Assembly (NCBI GenBank): GCA_903891475.1
Contig: CAITEP010000007.1
Location: 1 to 57,432 of the forward strand
Origin: an uncultured Mucilaginibacter sp.
GTDB taxonomy: Bacteria > Bacteroidota > Bacteroidia > Sphingobacteriales > Sphingobacteriaceae
Length of the DNA stretch: 57,432 nucleotides
Direction: 5' to 3'
Part shown: positions 24,291 through 34,663 of the stretch, one piece after another
How the letters are laid out: every line of letters starts with the position of its first letter
Position numbering within the stretch: position 1 is the first letter of the stretch
Notes under the pieces: generated by a model
What the model saw: the letters and a program-made list of their open reading frames with translations, nothing else
The model's database searches: none
Told to the model about the DNA's origin: nothing
Program-made: the position numbers and the translations under genes

Positions 24291-25640
24291 TTATTTACCC
24301 TTGCCCTGTACCATCACCTTTACGGTTTTAAGAATGATATTTAAATCAGATTTTAGGCTAATTTTATCCAAATAAATTAAGTCGTAACGTACTCTCGTAC
24401 ACATTTCATCAATATTTTCTGCATATCCATAGTGCACCTGACCTATTGAAGTTATTCCTGGCTTTAGCTTCAAAAGTTTCTTATAACTTGGTGTCTTTTC
24501 AATAATCTTTTCTATAAAATGCTGACGCTCAGGCCGTGGACCAACAACAGACATATCACCTTTTAATACATTCCAAAATTGCGGAAACTCATCAAACCTT
24601 GTTTTTCTTAGAAAAGCCCCCCACTTTGTGATTCTTGGATCATTATCTTTTGATAGCTGCGGCCCGTGTTTTTCGGCATTTACATACATACTCCTAAATT
24701 TGTAGATGTAAAATGGTTTTTCATTCCTTCCAATACGTTCCTGCCTGTAAAATGCTGGCCCTTGAGATGAAAACTTAGTAATTAAATAAATTATTAAAAA
24801 TAAAGGGAAACCAATTACCATAATTATAAGTGAAAAACTTATATCAAAGCATCGCTTAAGTAATTTAATTTTAATACTAATTTCAGGTGTTGCTGTAATT
24901 TGCAATACCGGTACATTATCATAATTAACAAGTTGTGCATATTTGTTATTAAGAAATAAATCAGAAACAACTTTGATTTTTATTGAATTTTCGTCACCAA
25001 TTAATATTAAATGCTTTAATAATTGAGTATCTAATTTCTTGTAGCAAATAAAAATTTCGTCTGGCTTTTTAGAAAGGATAATTAAATTTAGATCCTCTTC
25101 CTTAAGGCTGTTAATTTTCTCTTCAGAAACAAAATCTGTAAAATCATAACCATATTCAGGGTGTTGAGAAAATGATTTTATTAGTCTTTTTGCTATCATA
25201 TCATCGCCTATAATTAAGATTTGTCGATGATTAAATCCTTTTTTTCGGTAATAATCTAGAGAAAAAAATAAAAGTGACCTATGAATAAAAATTAATATAA
25301 AAAATAATGAATAGCTAATTAATACTTCGGATCTTGAAATATCATGAATTTTAAAAAAGTAAATAATTCCAAACAATAACAACAGATGATATATAAGAGC
25401 TAATAAAAATCTATTGATGTTATCTTGTAATATTAATGGCCGATTTATAATAAAATTTTTTGATAATAAGGAAACAAAAATCCAAGTTGCATTAGCAAAA
25501 AAAGTAAAAATAAGATGCTCATTTAACGAGGTTTCATGAGTGAATAAAATTAAATGGGCATAATAAAATGAAAGATTCAGTATAACTAAATCAGATAAAA
25601 AAACAGATAAGGGAATATATTTCGAATAGCGAACTGACAT
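24291..25640 (-). CDS. Polyprenyl-phosphate sugar-1-phosphate transferase (WcaJ/WbaP-like)
   Basis: Starts repeat-unit synthesis by moving a sugar-1-phosphate onto undecaprenyl phosphate. N-terminal half: four membrane helices and a CoA-binding-like domain (RQILIIGDDMIAKRLI). C-terminal half: a further helix (CFDISFSLIIMVIGFPLFLIIY) and the catalytic core with FYRQERIGRNEKPFYIYKFRSM, DPRITKWGAFLRKTRFDEFPQ and VVGPRPE. 449 residues is normal for the EpsE/WcaJ class. It is the last gene of the exopolysaccharide locus, and the tRNA lies beyond it. Confidence 0.92.
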   Translation of the reverse strand: MSVRYSKYIPLSVFLSDLVILNLSFYYAHLILFTHETSLNEHLIFTFFANATWIFVSLLSKNFIINRPLILQDNINRFLLALIYHLLLLFGIIYFFKIHDISRSEVLISYSLFFILIFIHRSLLFFSLDYYRKKGFNHRQILIIGDDMIAKRLIKSFSQHPEYGYDFTDFVSEEKINSLKEEDLNLIILSKKPDEIFICYKKLDTQLLKHLILIGDENSIKIKVVSDLFLNNKYAQLVNYDNVPVLQITATPEISIKIKLLKRCFDISFSLIIMVIGFPLFLIIYLITKFSSQGPAFYRQERIGRNEKPFYIYKFRSMYVNAEKHGPQLSKDNDPRITKWGAFLRKTRFDEFPQFWNVLKGDMSVVGPRPERQHFIEKIIEKTPSYKKLLKLKPGITSIGQVHYGYAENIDEMCTRVRYDLIYLDKISLKSDLNIILKTVKVMVQGKGK

Positions 25641-25857
25641 ATACTTTGGCTACAATAATAAATTGTTCATCAATATTATTAAAAGTATTTATTGAATGAA
25701 CAAAATGAACATTATAAAATCCTATATTTTAAATAATTAACAGCTAAACATGTCAATTATTATCTTTTACAAGTTACGGAAAAATTTGTATAATCAATAA
25801 AAAAGCCATAAAATCTTAACAAGTTAAATTATGTACCTAGGTTAAGTAAATCTAATT

Positions 25858-27522
25858 TTAGTAAAAATAATAAGTAAAACTAATTCTAGCATGATTATTT
25901 TTTAAGTTTGATCTCATATAATCATAGTTATAGGTAACAATGGGGGCAAATTCAGCAGAAATCAAAAAGTCTCTTAATTTAATATTGGTATAAATTGTAC
26001 TCGAAAGATCAACCCATTCAGCGTTAGAGTTACCGCTTGTATTAGCATATGCAAAATAGTAAAGATCGTTGTTATGAACCAGTCTTTCAAATTTTAACCC
26101 ATATGAATTTATTTTATAAAGATAACTAATGTCAAAAATCAGGCTGTTACTTCCGGGTCCAATTCCAGCACCAACATACCTACCTTGATTAGTATACCCA
26201 TCTTGAGGTGCATAACCAGAATGCACATACCACGATGGTTCATCCCTTAACAAAAATGTATCTGGTATTTGCAAGTGAGTTAATTCAAAATTAACCTTTA
26301 TAAATTGATCCTTACTTATATCAAAATATCGGGTTGTCCCTAAGGTATAAGCAGTAGCATGTTCAGGCTGAAGTATAAAATCAGTAATAGTTGCGGCAGC
26401 ATCATTTCTGGCGTATTCAAAATATATTTCTGATTTATACTTTGGAAATAATTGACGAATATTTATTGAATAAGCAAAATCTTGCCCATCTCCACCTACT
26501 TTCAAGGAATTTTGTTGAATGGATGAAGGCTTAAAAACAGGTATTATTCTTCGAATTAAATTATCCTTGTGATATAATGAATCAATGTTTAAATAATCAT
26601 AACCAGATATCCCAATAAAAAAGCCATCAATCCATCTTGGATGCCAGTTAAACGTAAAGGCTGATAAATAACGATTTAAAGATGGTTTAGGCTTATATAA
26701 ATCTACGTTATTAGATATATTTACTGGGCTGTATGGTAAATATCCTGATTGTTTCAATTTCCCACCTATTAATTGCCATTCAAATGTTCCCAAAAAAGTA
26801 ATTAATGGCTTTGCTGAATTAAATGTCCAATGGAAAAAACCCGGTGCTGAGTTACTCATCATAATTGAATTATACACGCCCGGTCCCCACCATAAATTCT
26901 CTGTTGAAATTCCTAATTCTAAACCTTTATAAACAGTAGTTATTTTGGACTGTCCAAAACCAATATAATTTAAAGAATTAGAACCGAATCTTTCAGGAGC
27001 ATCAATTCCATTAATAAAATGGAAATAATTTGTAATAAGATTTGAATTAATATTCCTATTGATATCCAAAAATGTATTAAATGCCTTATTTTGTGCTTTT
27101 ACTAATTCAGGCTTGAATTGAAAATTTAATATTCCCAATTTTAAATAAAATCCTCCTGTTACAAATGTTTGATAGCCTACATTGGGATATAATGAACCAT
27201 TATTATATCCAAAAGGTAACTTAGAGTTATAATCATTTAGTAATGTAAATGGTGATATTTTTAAAATTAATTGCTTTCCGAAAAAGTGGATATTTGGAAA
27301 AAGGTTTGAACTAGCAATCATTTTTTGAAAAGCCGAATCGTTTTTGCCAATTAATTCAGAATTTAAGGGGTGTTGGGTATAAGATTGTAAATTGCTTGAG
27401 ACACCTAAAATTTGATTCATTCGAGAAACACTCTCTGAATAATCTTTCACGGGGATAGTTTGGGATAACGATTCTAAACTAATTATTGAAAAAAATAACA
27501 TTAAGTATATTTGATTTTTCAT
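25858..27522 (-). CDS. Capsule assembly Wzi-family outer membrane protein
   Basis: 554 residues with signal peptide (MKNQIYLMLFFSIISLESLSQ) and a beta-barrel pattern ending in aromatic ISFTYYFY, as in outer-membrane proteins. The central ISTENLWWGPGVYNSIMMSN is the recognisable Wzi/capsule-assembly signature. Wzi helps anchor or assemble capsule at the cell surface. It sits among glycan synthesis genes, consistent with a cell-attached polysaccharide. A TACGTTTG -7 box is about 49 bp upstream. Confidence 0.8.
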   Translation of the reverse strand: MKNQIYLMLFFSIISLESLSQTIPVKDYSESVSRMNQILGVSSNLQSYTQHPLNSELIGKNDSAFQKMIASSNLFPNIHFFGKQLILKISPFTLLNDYNSKLPFGYNNGSLYPNVGYQTFVTGGFYLKLGILNFQFKPELVKAQNKAFNTFLDINRNINSNLITNYFHFINGIDAPERFGSNSLNYIGFGQSKITTVYKGLELGISTENLWWGPGVYNSIMMSNSAPGFFHWTFNSAKPLITFLGTFEWQLIGGKLKQSGYLPYSPVNISNNVDLYKPKPSLNRYLSAFTFNWHPRWIDGFFIGISGYDYLNIDSLYHKDNLIRRIIPVFKPSSIQQNSLKVGGDGQDFAYSINIRQLFPKYKSEIYFEYARNDAAATITDFILQPEHATAYTLGTTRYFDISKDQFIKVNFELTHLQIPDTFLLRDEPSWYVHSGYAPQDGYTNQGRYVGAGIGPGSNSLIFDISYLYKINSYGLKFERLVHNNDLYYFAYANTSGNSNAEWVDLSSTIYTNIKLRDFLISAEFAPIVTYNYDYMRSNLKNNHARISFTYYFY

Positions 27523-27570
27523 AATTAAATTAAAAGTTATATTAGGTTATGAAATGTCATTATAAAATTA

Positions 27571-27578
27571 CAAACGTA
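27571..27578 (-). promoter_or_regulatory. -7 box for wzi-like gene
   Basis: The minus strand reads TACGTTTG (TAnnTTTG), about 49 bp upstream of the Wzi-like start. It suggests an internal promoter in the polysaccharide locus. Confidence 0.4.
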
Positions 27579-27600
27579 TCTTTAAGATAATAGTAGCTTA

Positions 27601-28584
27601 TTAAAATAAGCCTTTTTCATTGCCATCTTTATACCAGTCACGAAGTCCTTCATCTAGAGAAAATCTTATAGCATAATCAGATTTGGCTAACTTTTCACCT
27701 GAAACATTTGTTGAAATCATTAACTTTTTCACCCTATCTGGGTTAATTCCATTTAATTTTTTGCCAAATATTTTCGCTAATTGGTAAATCAAACCTGCAA
27801 TAAATTTCAGAAAAAATGAGGGTAAAACTAAATTTGGAAATTTAGCACCTATAACTTTACACATTGAATTACAAATTAATTCAATTGATGGAGGCGGAAA
27901 ATATGATAGATTTAAGGTTAAAACTCCTGGCTTTTCATTCATACTGGTTGAATAAAGTATTCGAACTAAGTCCTTAACGTAAATTGCTGCTTTTAATGTA
28001 TCCTTTCTACCAGGATAAAAGAAAAAACCCTTTTTTAAAGATCTAAATAACCTAGTGAAATTGCCCTTTTCATTCTTTCCGAATACAACACCAGGTCGAA
28101 CAATAATAAGCTTCCTATTAATGGGGTCTTCTGCTTGCCAAATTTTATGTATGTACTCGGCATTAAGCTTTGATATTCCGTAGGCAGTATTTGGTAAAGG
28201 TAAGGATTCTTCAGTTTTAATTTCTTCAGAGGTACCGTAAACTGAAATTGAACTAGTAAAAACAATTGTATTTATATTATTTAAACGAGCAAAATTGCAT
28301 ATATTAGATGCTCCCAAAACATTAGTCTCAAAATATTCAGAATCTAAATATCCAGGAGTAACATGGATTGCAGCTAAATTATAAATTATTGATTCATATT
28401 TATTATCAATTTTGTAATCAATTGATTTTCTTACATCAGTATATATTGATTCTACAAGAGTGATTTCGCTATTTACAATGTCAAAATTAAAAATAATAGA
28501 ATTCTCATTTTTTTGAGTGCTTATATAATCAATTAAATGCCCCCCGATAAATCCACTGCTTCCAAAGATAAGATAATTCATCAA
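27601..28584 (-). CDS. NAD-dependent epimerase/dehydratase family protein
   Basis: Extended SDR with N-terminal GSSGFIGGHL nucleotide-binding loop, FTSSISVYG and the catalytic YGISK (Tyr-x3-Lys). 327 residues. Probably acts on a nucleotide sugar (for example a 4-epimerase or 4-ketoreductase). As the only other nucleotide-sugar SDR in the locus besides Gmd, it is a candidate to process the Gmd product. Separated from the next GT gene by 163 bp of AT-rich DNA. Confidence 0.85.
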   Translation of the reverse strand: MMNYLIFGSSGFIGGHLIDYISTQKNENSIIFNFDIVNSEITLVESIYTDVRKSIDYKIDNKYESIIYNLAAIHVTPGYLDSEYFETNVLGASNICNFARLNNINTIVFTSSISVYGTSEEIKTEESLPLPNTAYGISKLNAEYIHKIWQAEDPINRKLIIVRPGVVFGKNEKGNFTRLFRSLKKGFFFYPGRKDTLKAAIYVKDLVRILYSTSMNEKPGVLTLNLSYFPPPSIELICNSMCKVIGAKFPNLVLPSFFLKFIAGLIYQLAKIFGKKLNGINPDRVKKLMISTNVSGEKLAKSDYAIRFSLDEGLRDWYKDGNEKGLF

Positions 28585-28747
28585 ATATTATTTTAAGTGT
28601 TAATTAATTAAAGCTCCATTTTGACAAAAGAACCAACTCTATTTTTAAAAAAAAGAAAAACATTTTTCTAAAATAATGACCTCTTAATTTAAAAAATGTA
28701 CATGGACTCGCTAACAATTTATGAGTAAATAAGAGATTTCTAATGAA

Positions 28748-29872
28748 TTAATATTTAATTTGCAATCTAGGTGGATTCATAATATAGTCAAATACTTTAT
28801 TTATAAAAACGCTGTCATCAAAATTCTCACTGTGCTTTCTTATAAATATTGGGTCAAAATCTAACTTTTCAAATGTATTTATTGCATTTATTAAACTTTC
28901 TTCTGTTTGATCATCAAAAAAAATAGCCGTTGCTTTTTTTGAATCATTCTTATATGGTATCATTGTTTCAACTACTCCTCCTTTTGAGTAGGCAATAACA
29001 GGACGTCCGGATGCATTTGCTTCTAAAGGGGTAATTCCATAATCCTCATGTTGAGGCATTAAAAAAGCCTTACATTTTGAATATAAATTTGCAATTTCAG
29101 TATCTGTTAAGGCTTTAAAAAAAGTTATATTTGGTTTAGCCAAGGCTTTTAATTCTTTTTCTTTCGACCCCTTCCCAACTATTATAAGCTTTTTGCCTAA
29201 CTTGTTAAATACATTAATAACAAGATCAATTTTTTTATAATATTCTAACCTTGATAAAATAAAAAAGTAATCATCAGTTTGCTCTGAAAGGAAGAAATTA
29301 TTTACATTTACTGATGGTGGAATTATTTTAATATCATTGTCAATATTATATGCCTCCCTTATTCTAATAGATGTTTCGTTTGTCATTGCTAAAAAATAGT
29401 TAGTTCTTTTTGCAGCTTTCTTATCTATTTTTTTTAGAATAGAGATAATTAAATTAAACCCAACTCTTTTTAACCCACTAGAATTCAAATATTCAGTATA
29501 TGAATTTGGATTCCAAGCTAATCTAAATGGTGTATAGCAGTAGGTAAATACTATTGCATCTTTTCGAGTTTTAACATATTTTGAACAATGAGTTCCTGAT
29601 TGAATTACAATATCATATTCAGTAAGGTCTAGCATTTTCATAGCTATAATACCAAATGGGAAAAAGAATTTTTTCAATTGAGATTCGTTCCTAACCATTT
29701 TATTAAACCAAGAACTCCTGATATCACAATCCTTAAATTCTGGGAATGTATCAAATTCCCTATAGGCACTGGTATAAATAGGTGCTCTAGGAAATGCGTA
29801 ATGAAAACATAAAGCGACTCTTTCAGCACCACCTCTTCTTATTAGTTCGTCATTAACAAGGGCAATTCTCAT
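28748..29872 (-). CDS. Glycosyltransferase family 4 (GT-B)
   Basis: 374 residues. MRIALVNDELIRRGGAERV is the donor-side GT-B start, and EDYGITPLEANASGRPVIAYSKGG is the GT4 E-x7-E motif. The early part resembles WbaZ-like mannosyl/deoxymannosyl transferases (YTYSPFRLAW-type segment). Its start overlaps the gmd stop by 4 bp, so it is coupled to Gmd and may use the derived GDP-sugar. Confidence 0.87.
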   Translation of the reverse strand: MRIALVNDELIRRGGAERVALCFHYAFPRAPIYTSAYREFDTFPEFKDCDIRSSWFNKMVRNESQLKKFFFPFGIIAMKMLDLTEYDIVIQSGTHCSKYVKTRKDAIVFTYCYTPFRLAWNPNSYTEYLNSSGLKRVGFNLIISILKKIDKKAAKRTNYFLAMTNETSIRIREAYNIDNDIKIIPPSVNVNNFFLSEQTDDYFFILSRLEYYKKIDLVINVFNKLGKKLIIVGKGSKEKELKALAKPNITFFKALTDTEIANLYSKCKAFLMPQHEDYGITPLEANASGRPVIAYSKGGVVETMIPYKNDSKKATAIFFDDQTEESLINAINTFEKLDFDPIFIRKHSENFDDSVFINKVFDYIMNPPRLQIKY

Positions 29873-30834
29873 CCTTTAAAATTTATTATTTCTTCCTCTA
29901 TTAAAATATCCAATACATTATAAAACGATTTAGTGTATTCCCATTTTAATGAGACTCTAGCCTTAGTATTATCTCCATACATATCCTTAATTTCAGTAGG
30001 CCTGAATAAGGTTTTATCTACAAATAATTTATCATGGCTAATTCCCAAATAATCAAATACATATTTTATAATATCACGTAAATAAATGGATTCCCCAGAA
30101 CAAATTAAATAATCATCCGGGATATCTTGTTGAAGTGATAGCCACATTGCCATAACATAATCAGGAGCATAACCAAAGTCGCGTTTTATGTCAATATTAC
30201 CAACGTGAAGTATTTTATTTGATCCATTTTTTATTTCTAAAGATGTCCTGATTACCTTCTTTATAAAAAAATTTGGTCTTCTTAAATATGATTCATGATT
30301 AAAAAGTATACCATTTACGCAATAAAGATTGTAAGATTCACGGTAATTGATTCCAATCCAATAACCAGAAGCCTTTGAAATAGCATAAGGACTCAAAGGA
30401 TGCAAGGGAGTAGTTTCATTCACAGGAAGAACTTTTACTTCACCAAACATTTCGCTACTTGATGCTTGATAAATTCGTGTATCAAGTTTTAAAAGTCGTA
30501 CGCTTTCTAATATATTGAGGATTGATTGGGTATTAAAATTAATTGTTCCTATAGGTTGTTCGAAAGAACCACCTACCGAACTTTGACCAGCTAAATTATA
30601 AAATTCCGTTGGAGAATATTTGATTAGTATATTTATTATACTCGAAAAATCCAATAAATCACACTCCTCCAGTGTAATCTTATTATTTATTCCAAGGTAT
30701 TTAAAATTTTCATAATTTAAATTGTTATAGCTTCTTACTAATCCTATTACCTTATAATTATTTTCAATCAATAATTTTGCAAGATATGATCCATCTTGCC
30801 CAGTTATTCCTGAAATACATGCTATTTTCATCAT
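29869..30834 (-). CDS. gmd: GDP-mannose 4,6-dehydratase
   Basis: SDR enzyme giving GDP-4-keto-6-deoxymannose. GITGQDGSYLAKLL nucleotide loop, NLAGQSSVGGSFEQP, ASSSEMFGEV, YAISK catalytic pair, FNHES, and DIKRDFGYAPDYVMAMWLSLQ are all Gmd hallmarks. 321 residues is a little shorter than E. coli Gmd (about 370). No GDP-fucose synthase (wcaG) is in the window, so the product may go to GDP-rhamnose, GDP-perosamine or another 6-deoxy sugar, perhaps via the nearby SDR. Confidence 0.88.
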   Translation of the reverse strand: MMKIACISGITGQDGSYLAKLLIENNYKVIGLVRSYNNLNYENFKYLGINNKITLEECDLLDFSSIINILIKYSPTEFYNLAGQSSVGGSFEQPIGTINFNTQSILNILESVRLLKLDTRIYQASSSEMFGEVKVLPVNETTPLHPLSPYAISKASGYWIGINYRESYNLYCVNGILFNHESYLRRPNFFIKKVIRTSLEIKNGSNKILHVGNIDIKRDFGYAPDYVMAMWLSLQQDIPDDYLICSGESIYLRDIIKYVFDYLGISHDKLFVDKTLFRPTEIKDMYGDNTKARVSLKWEYTKSFYNVLDILIEEEIINFKG

Positions 30835-31067
30835 TGATTTTTACTATTAAGGTATTATACTTAAAACCTTAGGATTGCGACTAATAGGTTTTTCCAAAAA
30901 TAATCATTTTTTCTGTTTCAGTAGCTCAAAAAAAAATATGACTAACAAAGTGGTAGCCTAACCTGTTAAATAACCTTTATTCATTTTCCAGTTTTATAAT
31001 TACAAGTTCTCAATAAACACGCATGAGTATGTTAATTTATTATTTATTTTATTTTATAAATTTTAAA

Positions 31068-32072
31068 TTATTGATTATAAATATCATAGTGTTTGGAGGC
31101 AATACTTTTCCATTCAAATTGATTTAGATATGATTTTATTTTAGCGCCTTTGTATTCTAAAATATTAGTCAATTCAATTAGAGTTGTATCTATTAAAAAA
31201 TCATTTAGATTACATGGATCATTAACAATTAGTACTAAATCCATCATCTCCTGCGGAGTAAATTTCCCCTTTGTAGTAAATACTAATAAGTTACTTGAAA
31301 ACATAGCCAATAAAGACGTACGACGTTCAGACGCCCCATCAGGAAATGGCAAATAGGCAAATAAATGTTTACTTATTTCCAATTCAACATCTTTTTCAGA
31401 AAGATTTATTAACCATTTTATGGGTAAATCGAGGGAAGATTTTCTTAATTTTTCGTAATAACTTGTATTATCCTTAAAAACTTTACCAATTATTTTTATA
31501 CTATAATTTGAATTATGCTCTTTTAGAAGTTTTGCTAATTCTAATACTTTTTCAATGCCTTTTTTTGGACGTATTAAACCAAAACTAATAATTTCGGATG
31601 TGTTTCTGTTTTTAATAACAGGCAAATCTGTAGGTACTATATTAGAACCAATAGGTATTATAAAACTTTTATTTTTAAACCAAGGAAATATTTTTTTCAA
31701 GTAGTCCAATTCGTATTTTGTTGTAAAAATTAGGTTAGACCTTAAGGTAAAAGGTATTAACCATAATTTTCTGATTGGATGAAATTGACTCACTTCATGT
31801 ATGGTGACTATAGTTTTAAACCTTAAACTTAAAATTTGGGGTAATATACCGTACCCAAAGCCTTGAGCAGGATACTGTATGTGAATAATATTCGGATTAA
31901 TTTGCTTGATTCTTTTAATTATTTTAAAAGTTTGAGATAAAGAAAAATCAATGTTTGCCATTAATTCAATTTCTATATCAAAATTATTCATTGCATTAAT
32001 CAATTTCTCTGTGTAGTCCCCAATTCCACAAGCAACTGGTGGAAAACTACCGCATATCATTAATAATTTCAT
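31068..32072 (-). CDS. Glycosyltransferase (GT4-like)
   Basis: 334 residues, MKLLMICGSFPPVACGIGDYTEKL (a donor-loop GIGDY motif) and FGLIRPKKGIEKVLELAK in the C-terminal Rossmann domain mark a GT-B enzyme. It has FPDGASERRTSLLAM in place of the usual GT4 E-x7-E stretch, so it is a divergent member. Its start overlaps the Wzy-like stop by 4 bp. The gap to gmd (30835-31067) shows no gene. Confidence 0.8.
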   Translation of the reverse strand: MKLLMICGSFPPVACGIGDYTEKLINAMNNFDIEIELMANIDFSLSQTFKIIKRIKQINPNIIHIQYPAQGFGYGILPQILSLRFKTIVTIHEVSQFHPIRKLWLIPFTLRSNLIFTTKYELDYLKKIFPWFKNKSFIIPIGSNIVPTDLPVIKNRNTSEIISFGLIRPKKGIEKVLELAKLLKEHNSNYSIKIIGKVFKDNTSYYEKLRKSSLDLPIKWLINLSEKDVELEISKHLFAYLPFPDGASERRTSLLAMFSSNLLVFTTKGKFTPQEMMDLVLIVNDPCNLNDFLIDTTLIELTNILEYKGAKIKSYLNQFEWKSIASKHYDIYNQ

Positions 32073-33430
32073 ACTTTATCAATTGAGTGAAAGCTGTAAA
32101 CAAGCATTAGACCCGTTGCCAACCAGAAAAAACCAAAAACAAAACTAAAACCACTTATAGTATTACTAAAAATTAAAACAATAAATGAAACAATAATTGA
32201 GTATCTGTATTTACTACTTTTATAAATTGCATCTTGGGTTTTAATTTGATTTTTTAATACTAAATACAGAAATATTACAAGTGAAAGGAAGCCAATTATT
32301 CCAAGGTTTGATAATATTTTAATAAATAAATCATAAGAGGTAACCGAACCCCATCCAGCACCTAATATAGGGTGTCTTAAAAAAGTACCCCATGCCTCAA
32401 TAATTGCACCGCTTCTTTCAAGAGCAGAGTAAGATTCTGTTTTATTGAATAAAGTTGACTCTACTATTTGAGGAAATTCAAAATAAATAAAAATTAAAGA
32501 AATAGGAATTATGAAAGCCAAAATTGTTAAGCTTTTTACTAAAGCCCTAAAACTTAGTTTTCTAAGAAATAAAAGTAAAACTAATATCGATATTAATATA
32601 AGACAAACAATACCAACAGAAGAGGTTGTTCTAAAAATAAAAAAATATAAATTTATAGTAAAAATAATATCAAAATATTTACTAAATATGTATTTTTTCT
32701 CAATTATACCAAAAAGCAAAAAAGGTAATAAAATTTCAATGCTTTGTACTAAAATTGAAGGCTCAACAGCTACCGATGAAATTCTTTTTATACCATCTTC
32801 AGAATCCAATATGCCTTGAAAGCCTCCTGCCGATTTACTTATACTATTGTTAAATATGGAAGATGGGTACGGTATATTTTTATAAAAACAAAATAATTCT
32901 AAATAACCCCATAAAACAACAAATATTATTGAATAGCAATATACGCGAATTGTATGTTTATAATTTTGTAAATCCCTATTATGAAAGCATATTGCAACAG
33001 CCATTAAAAACCCAAAAAACAAATAGACAAACTGTGTAATATTTCTAATACTAAAGCTAATTAAGCCAGTTGAATTAAGTTCGCCCGTTATATTTCCCTT
33101 TTCTGAACCATTAATAATAGCAGGCATTAGTAAAGAAATAAAAGCAATTAAAATAAATAAAAGCAAACTGGTTAAAGAATAAAACAAATATTTATCTATT
33201 TTAATATTAAAAATATTTTTATTTCTAGATAAATTACTAAATAACCATACACCCCCTAAAACCATGAAAGGCGTAACTGCACTTCCATTATCACCTGAAC
33301 CAATATTAAATATTGCTGTAGCAGAAAAAGGTATAAAAAAAATGGTAATGTTATAAAGGAATTTATAGTTAAAGAAAAAACCATATAAACTCAATAATAA
33401 TAAAATGATACCAGTTATGGTAAGTGCCAT
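32069..33430 (-). CDS. O-antigen polymerase/ligase-like membrane protein (Wzy-type)
   Basis: 453 residues with about twelve membrane helices and a larger periplasmic loop. The Wzy_C/O-antigen-ligase-like segment includes FLRHPILGAGWGSV, the classic HxxxGxGxG element. In this locus it is the obvious candidate for the Wzx/Wzy-dependent polymerase, since no other polymerase is seen; a ligase cannot be excluded. Translation is coupled to the following GT. Confidence 0.82.
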   Translation of the reverse strand: MALTITGIILLLLSLYGFFFNYKFLYNITIFFIPFSATAIFNIGSGDNGSAVTPFMVLGGVWLFSNLSRNKNIFNIKIDKYLFYSLTSLLLFILIAFISLLMPAIINGSEKGNITGELNSTGLISFSIRNITQFVYLFFGFLMAVAICFHNRDLQNYKHTIRVYCYSIIFVVLWGYLELFCFYKNIPYPSSIFNNSISKSAGGFQGILDSEDGIKRISSVAVEPSILVQSIEILLPFLLFGIIEKKYIFSKYFDIIFTINLYFFIFRTTSSVGIVCLILISILVLLLFLRKLSFRALVKSLTILAFIIPISLIFIYFEFPQIVESTLFNKTESYSALERSGAIIEAWGTFLRHPILGAGWGSVTSYDLFIKILSNLGIIGFLSLVIFLYLVLKNQIKTQDAIYKSSKYRYSIIVSFIVLIFSNTISGFSFVFGFFWLATGLMLVYSFHSIDKV

Positions 33431-33481
33431 TTTCTAATAAAGTTAAATTTTTAATTTAAAAGAAAAAACCAATTACAGTTA

Positions 33482-34615
33482 TTAAAGGTATAATTTTAAT
33501 GTTTTTATGGCAGTTTGATGCCAAGAAAAATCCTTAAGCCTTTTATAACCATTGGTTTTCATTATGTTACTTAAATTTGGGTCACCTAATACCAATTTAA
33601 TTTTATCGTGTAAATCATTAAAATCACTGAATAATAATCCAGAATTATCTAAAATTTCTGCGATACTTGAAACATCCCTAGCAATAATAGGTTTACCAAA
33701 CTTCATAGCCTCTAAAAGTGGTAAACCAAATCCTTCATAATAACTGGGACATACAAACAGACTTGCACTTTTATACAGCTCAATCAAATCATCATTTTGT
33801 ATATATCCTGTAATAATAACTGAACCATCCTTGATTCCCAAGGATTTAACTAGGTTTTTAAGTACACTTGCATAACTATTTGAATCATTACCAACCAAAA
33901 CTAATTTATAGTTATCTAATAAAGGGTTCTTCAACAATAAATCAAAAGATTTTATTAAATCTGAATAACCCTTGCTAGGTAAAAGTGTTCCAACAGCTAG
34001 AATATAATTATTTTCAGTCAATTCAAATTTTTTGATTCTCCCTTCAATTTTGAAAGATTCGTCAAATTCAAGATCACTATTAAGTGCTTGGTAAATTAAA
34101 TGAATCTTTCTTTCATCAATCTTTATATATTTTAAAACATCTAGCTTTGTTTGATTTGAAATAACAATAACAGAATCTGCAGCTTTGACAGCACGATCAG
34201 AAAACACTCTCCATATAATATTAAAAAGCCTATTTCTAAATTCAGGGATTGCCCAATGATACACGTCGTGTACTGTAATGATAATTTTAGTTTTATTACA
34301 TAATAATTTAGAAATAGGTCCAAAAAAATAAGGATTATGATAAATATTTATTTTTTTAATTTTTAAAAAAATAGGGATAAAAAAACTTGAATATAAAATT
34401 TGTAATGGAAGTGGACTATATATTTTTATAATTTGATAATTTGAGTAACTTTTCAACTCATTAATCAAAAATTTAGTTTCAAATCTGCTATCAACCAAAA
34501 TAAAATAATGATTTGTTTGGTCTATACTTAGAATACACTTTATTAAGTTGAAGAAATAAATGTCAACTCCTGTATATTGATTTCTTAAATAAGTGCAATC
34601 ATATAAAATTTTCAT
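33482..34615 (-). CDS. Glycosyltransferase family 4
   Basis: 377 residues; GT-B fold with GTLLPSKGYSDLIKSFDLLL (C-domain start) and the GT4 motif YEGFGLPLLEAMKFGKPIIARD. The early MKILYDCTYLRNQYTGVDIYFFNL is the acceptor/donor loop start. A typical repeat-unit transferase; sugar specificity is unknown. Confidence 0.88.
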   Translation of the reverse strand: MKILYDCTYLRNQYTGVDIYFFNLIKCILSIDQTNHYFILVDSRFETKFLINELKSYSNYQIIKIYSPLPLQILYSSFFIPIFLKIKKINIYHNPYFFGPISKLLCNKTKIIITVHDVYHWAIPEFRNRLFNIIWRVFSDRAVKAADSVIVISNQTKLDVLKYIKIDERKIHLIYQALNSDLEFDESFKIEGRIKKFELTENNYILAVGTLLPSKGYSDLIKSFDLLLKNPLLDNYKLVLVGNDSNSYASVLKNLVKSLGIKDGSVIITGYIQNDDLIELYKSASLFVCPSYYEGFGLPLLEAMKFGKPIIARDVSSIAEILDNSGLLFSDFNDLHDKIKLVLGDPNLSNIMKTNGYKRLKDFSWHQTAIKTLKLYL

Positions 34616-34663
34616 AAGAATTATTATCTAATTGATCACTTTTAATTTAATAGATTTCATAAG

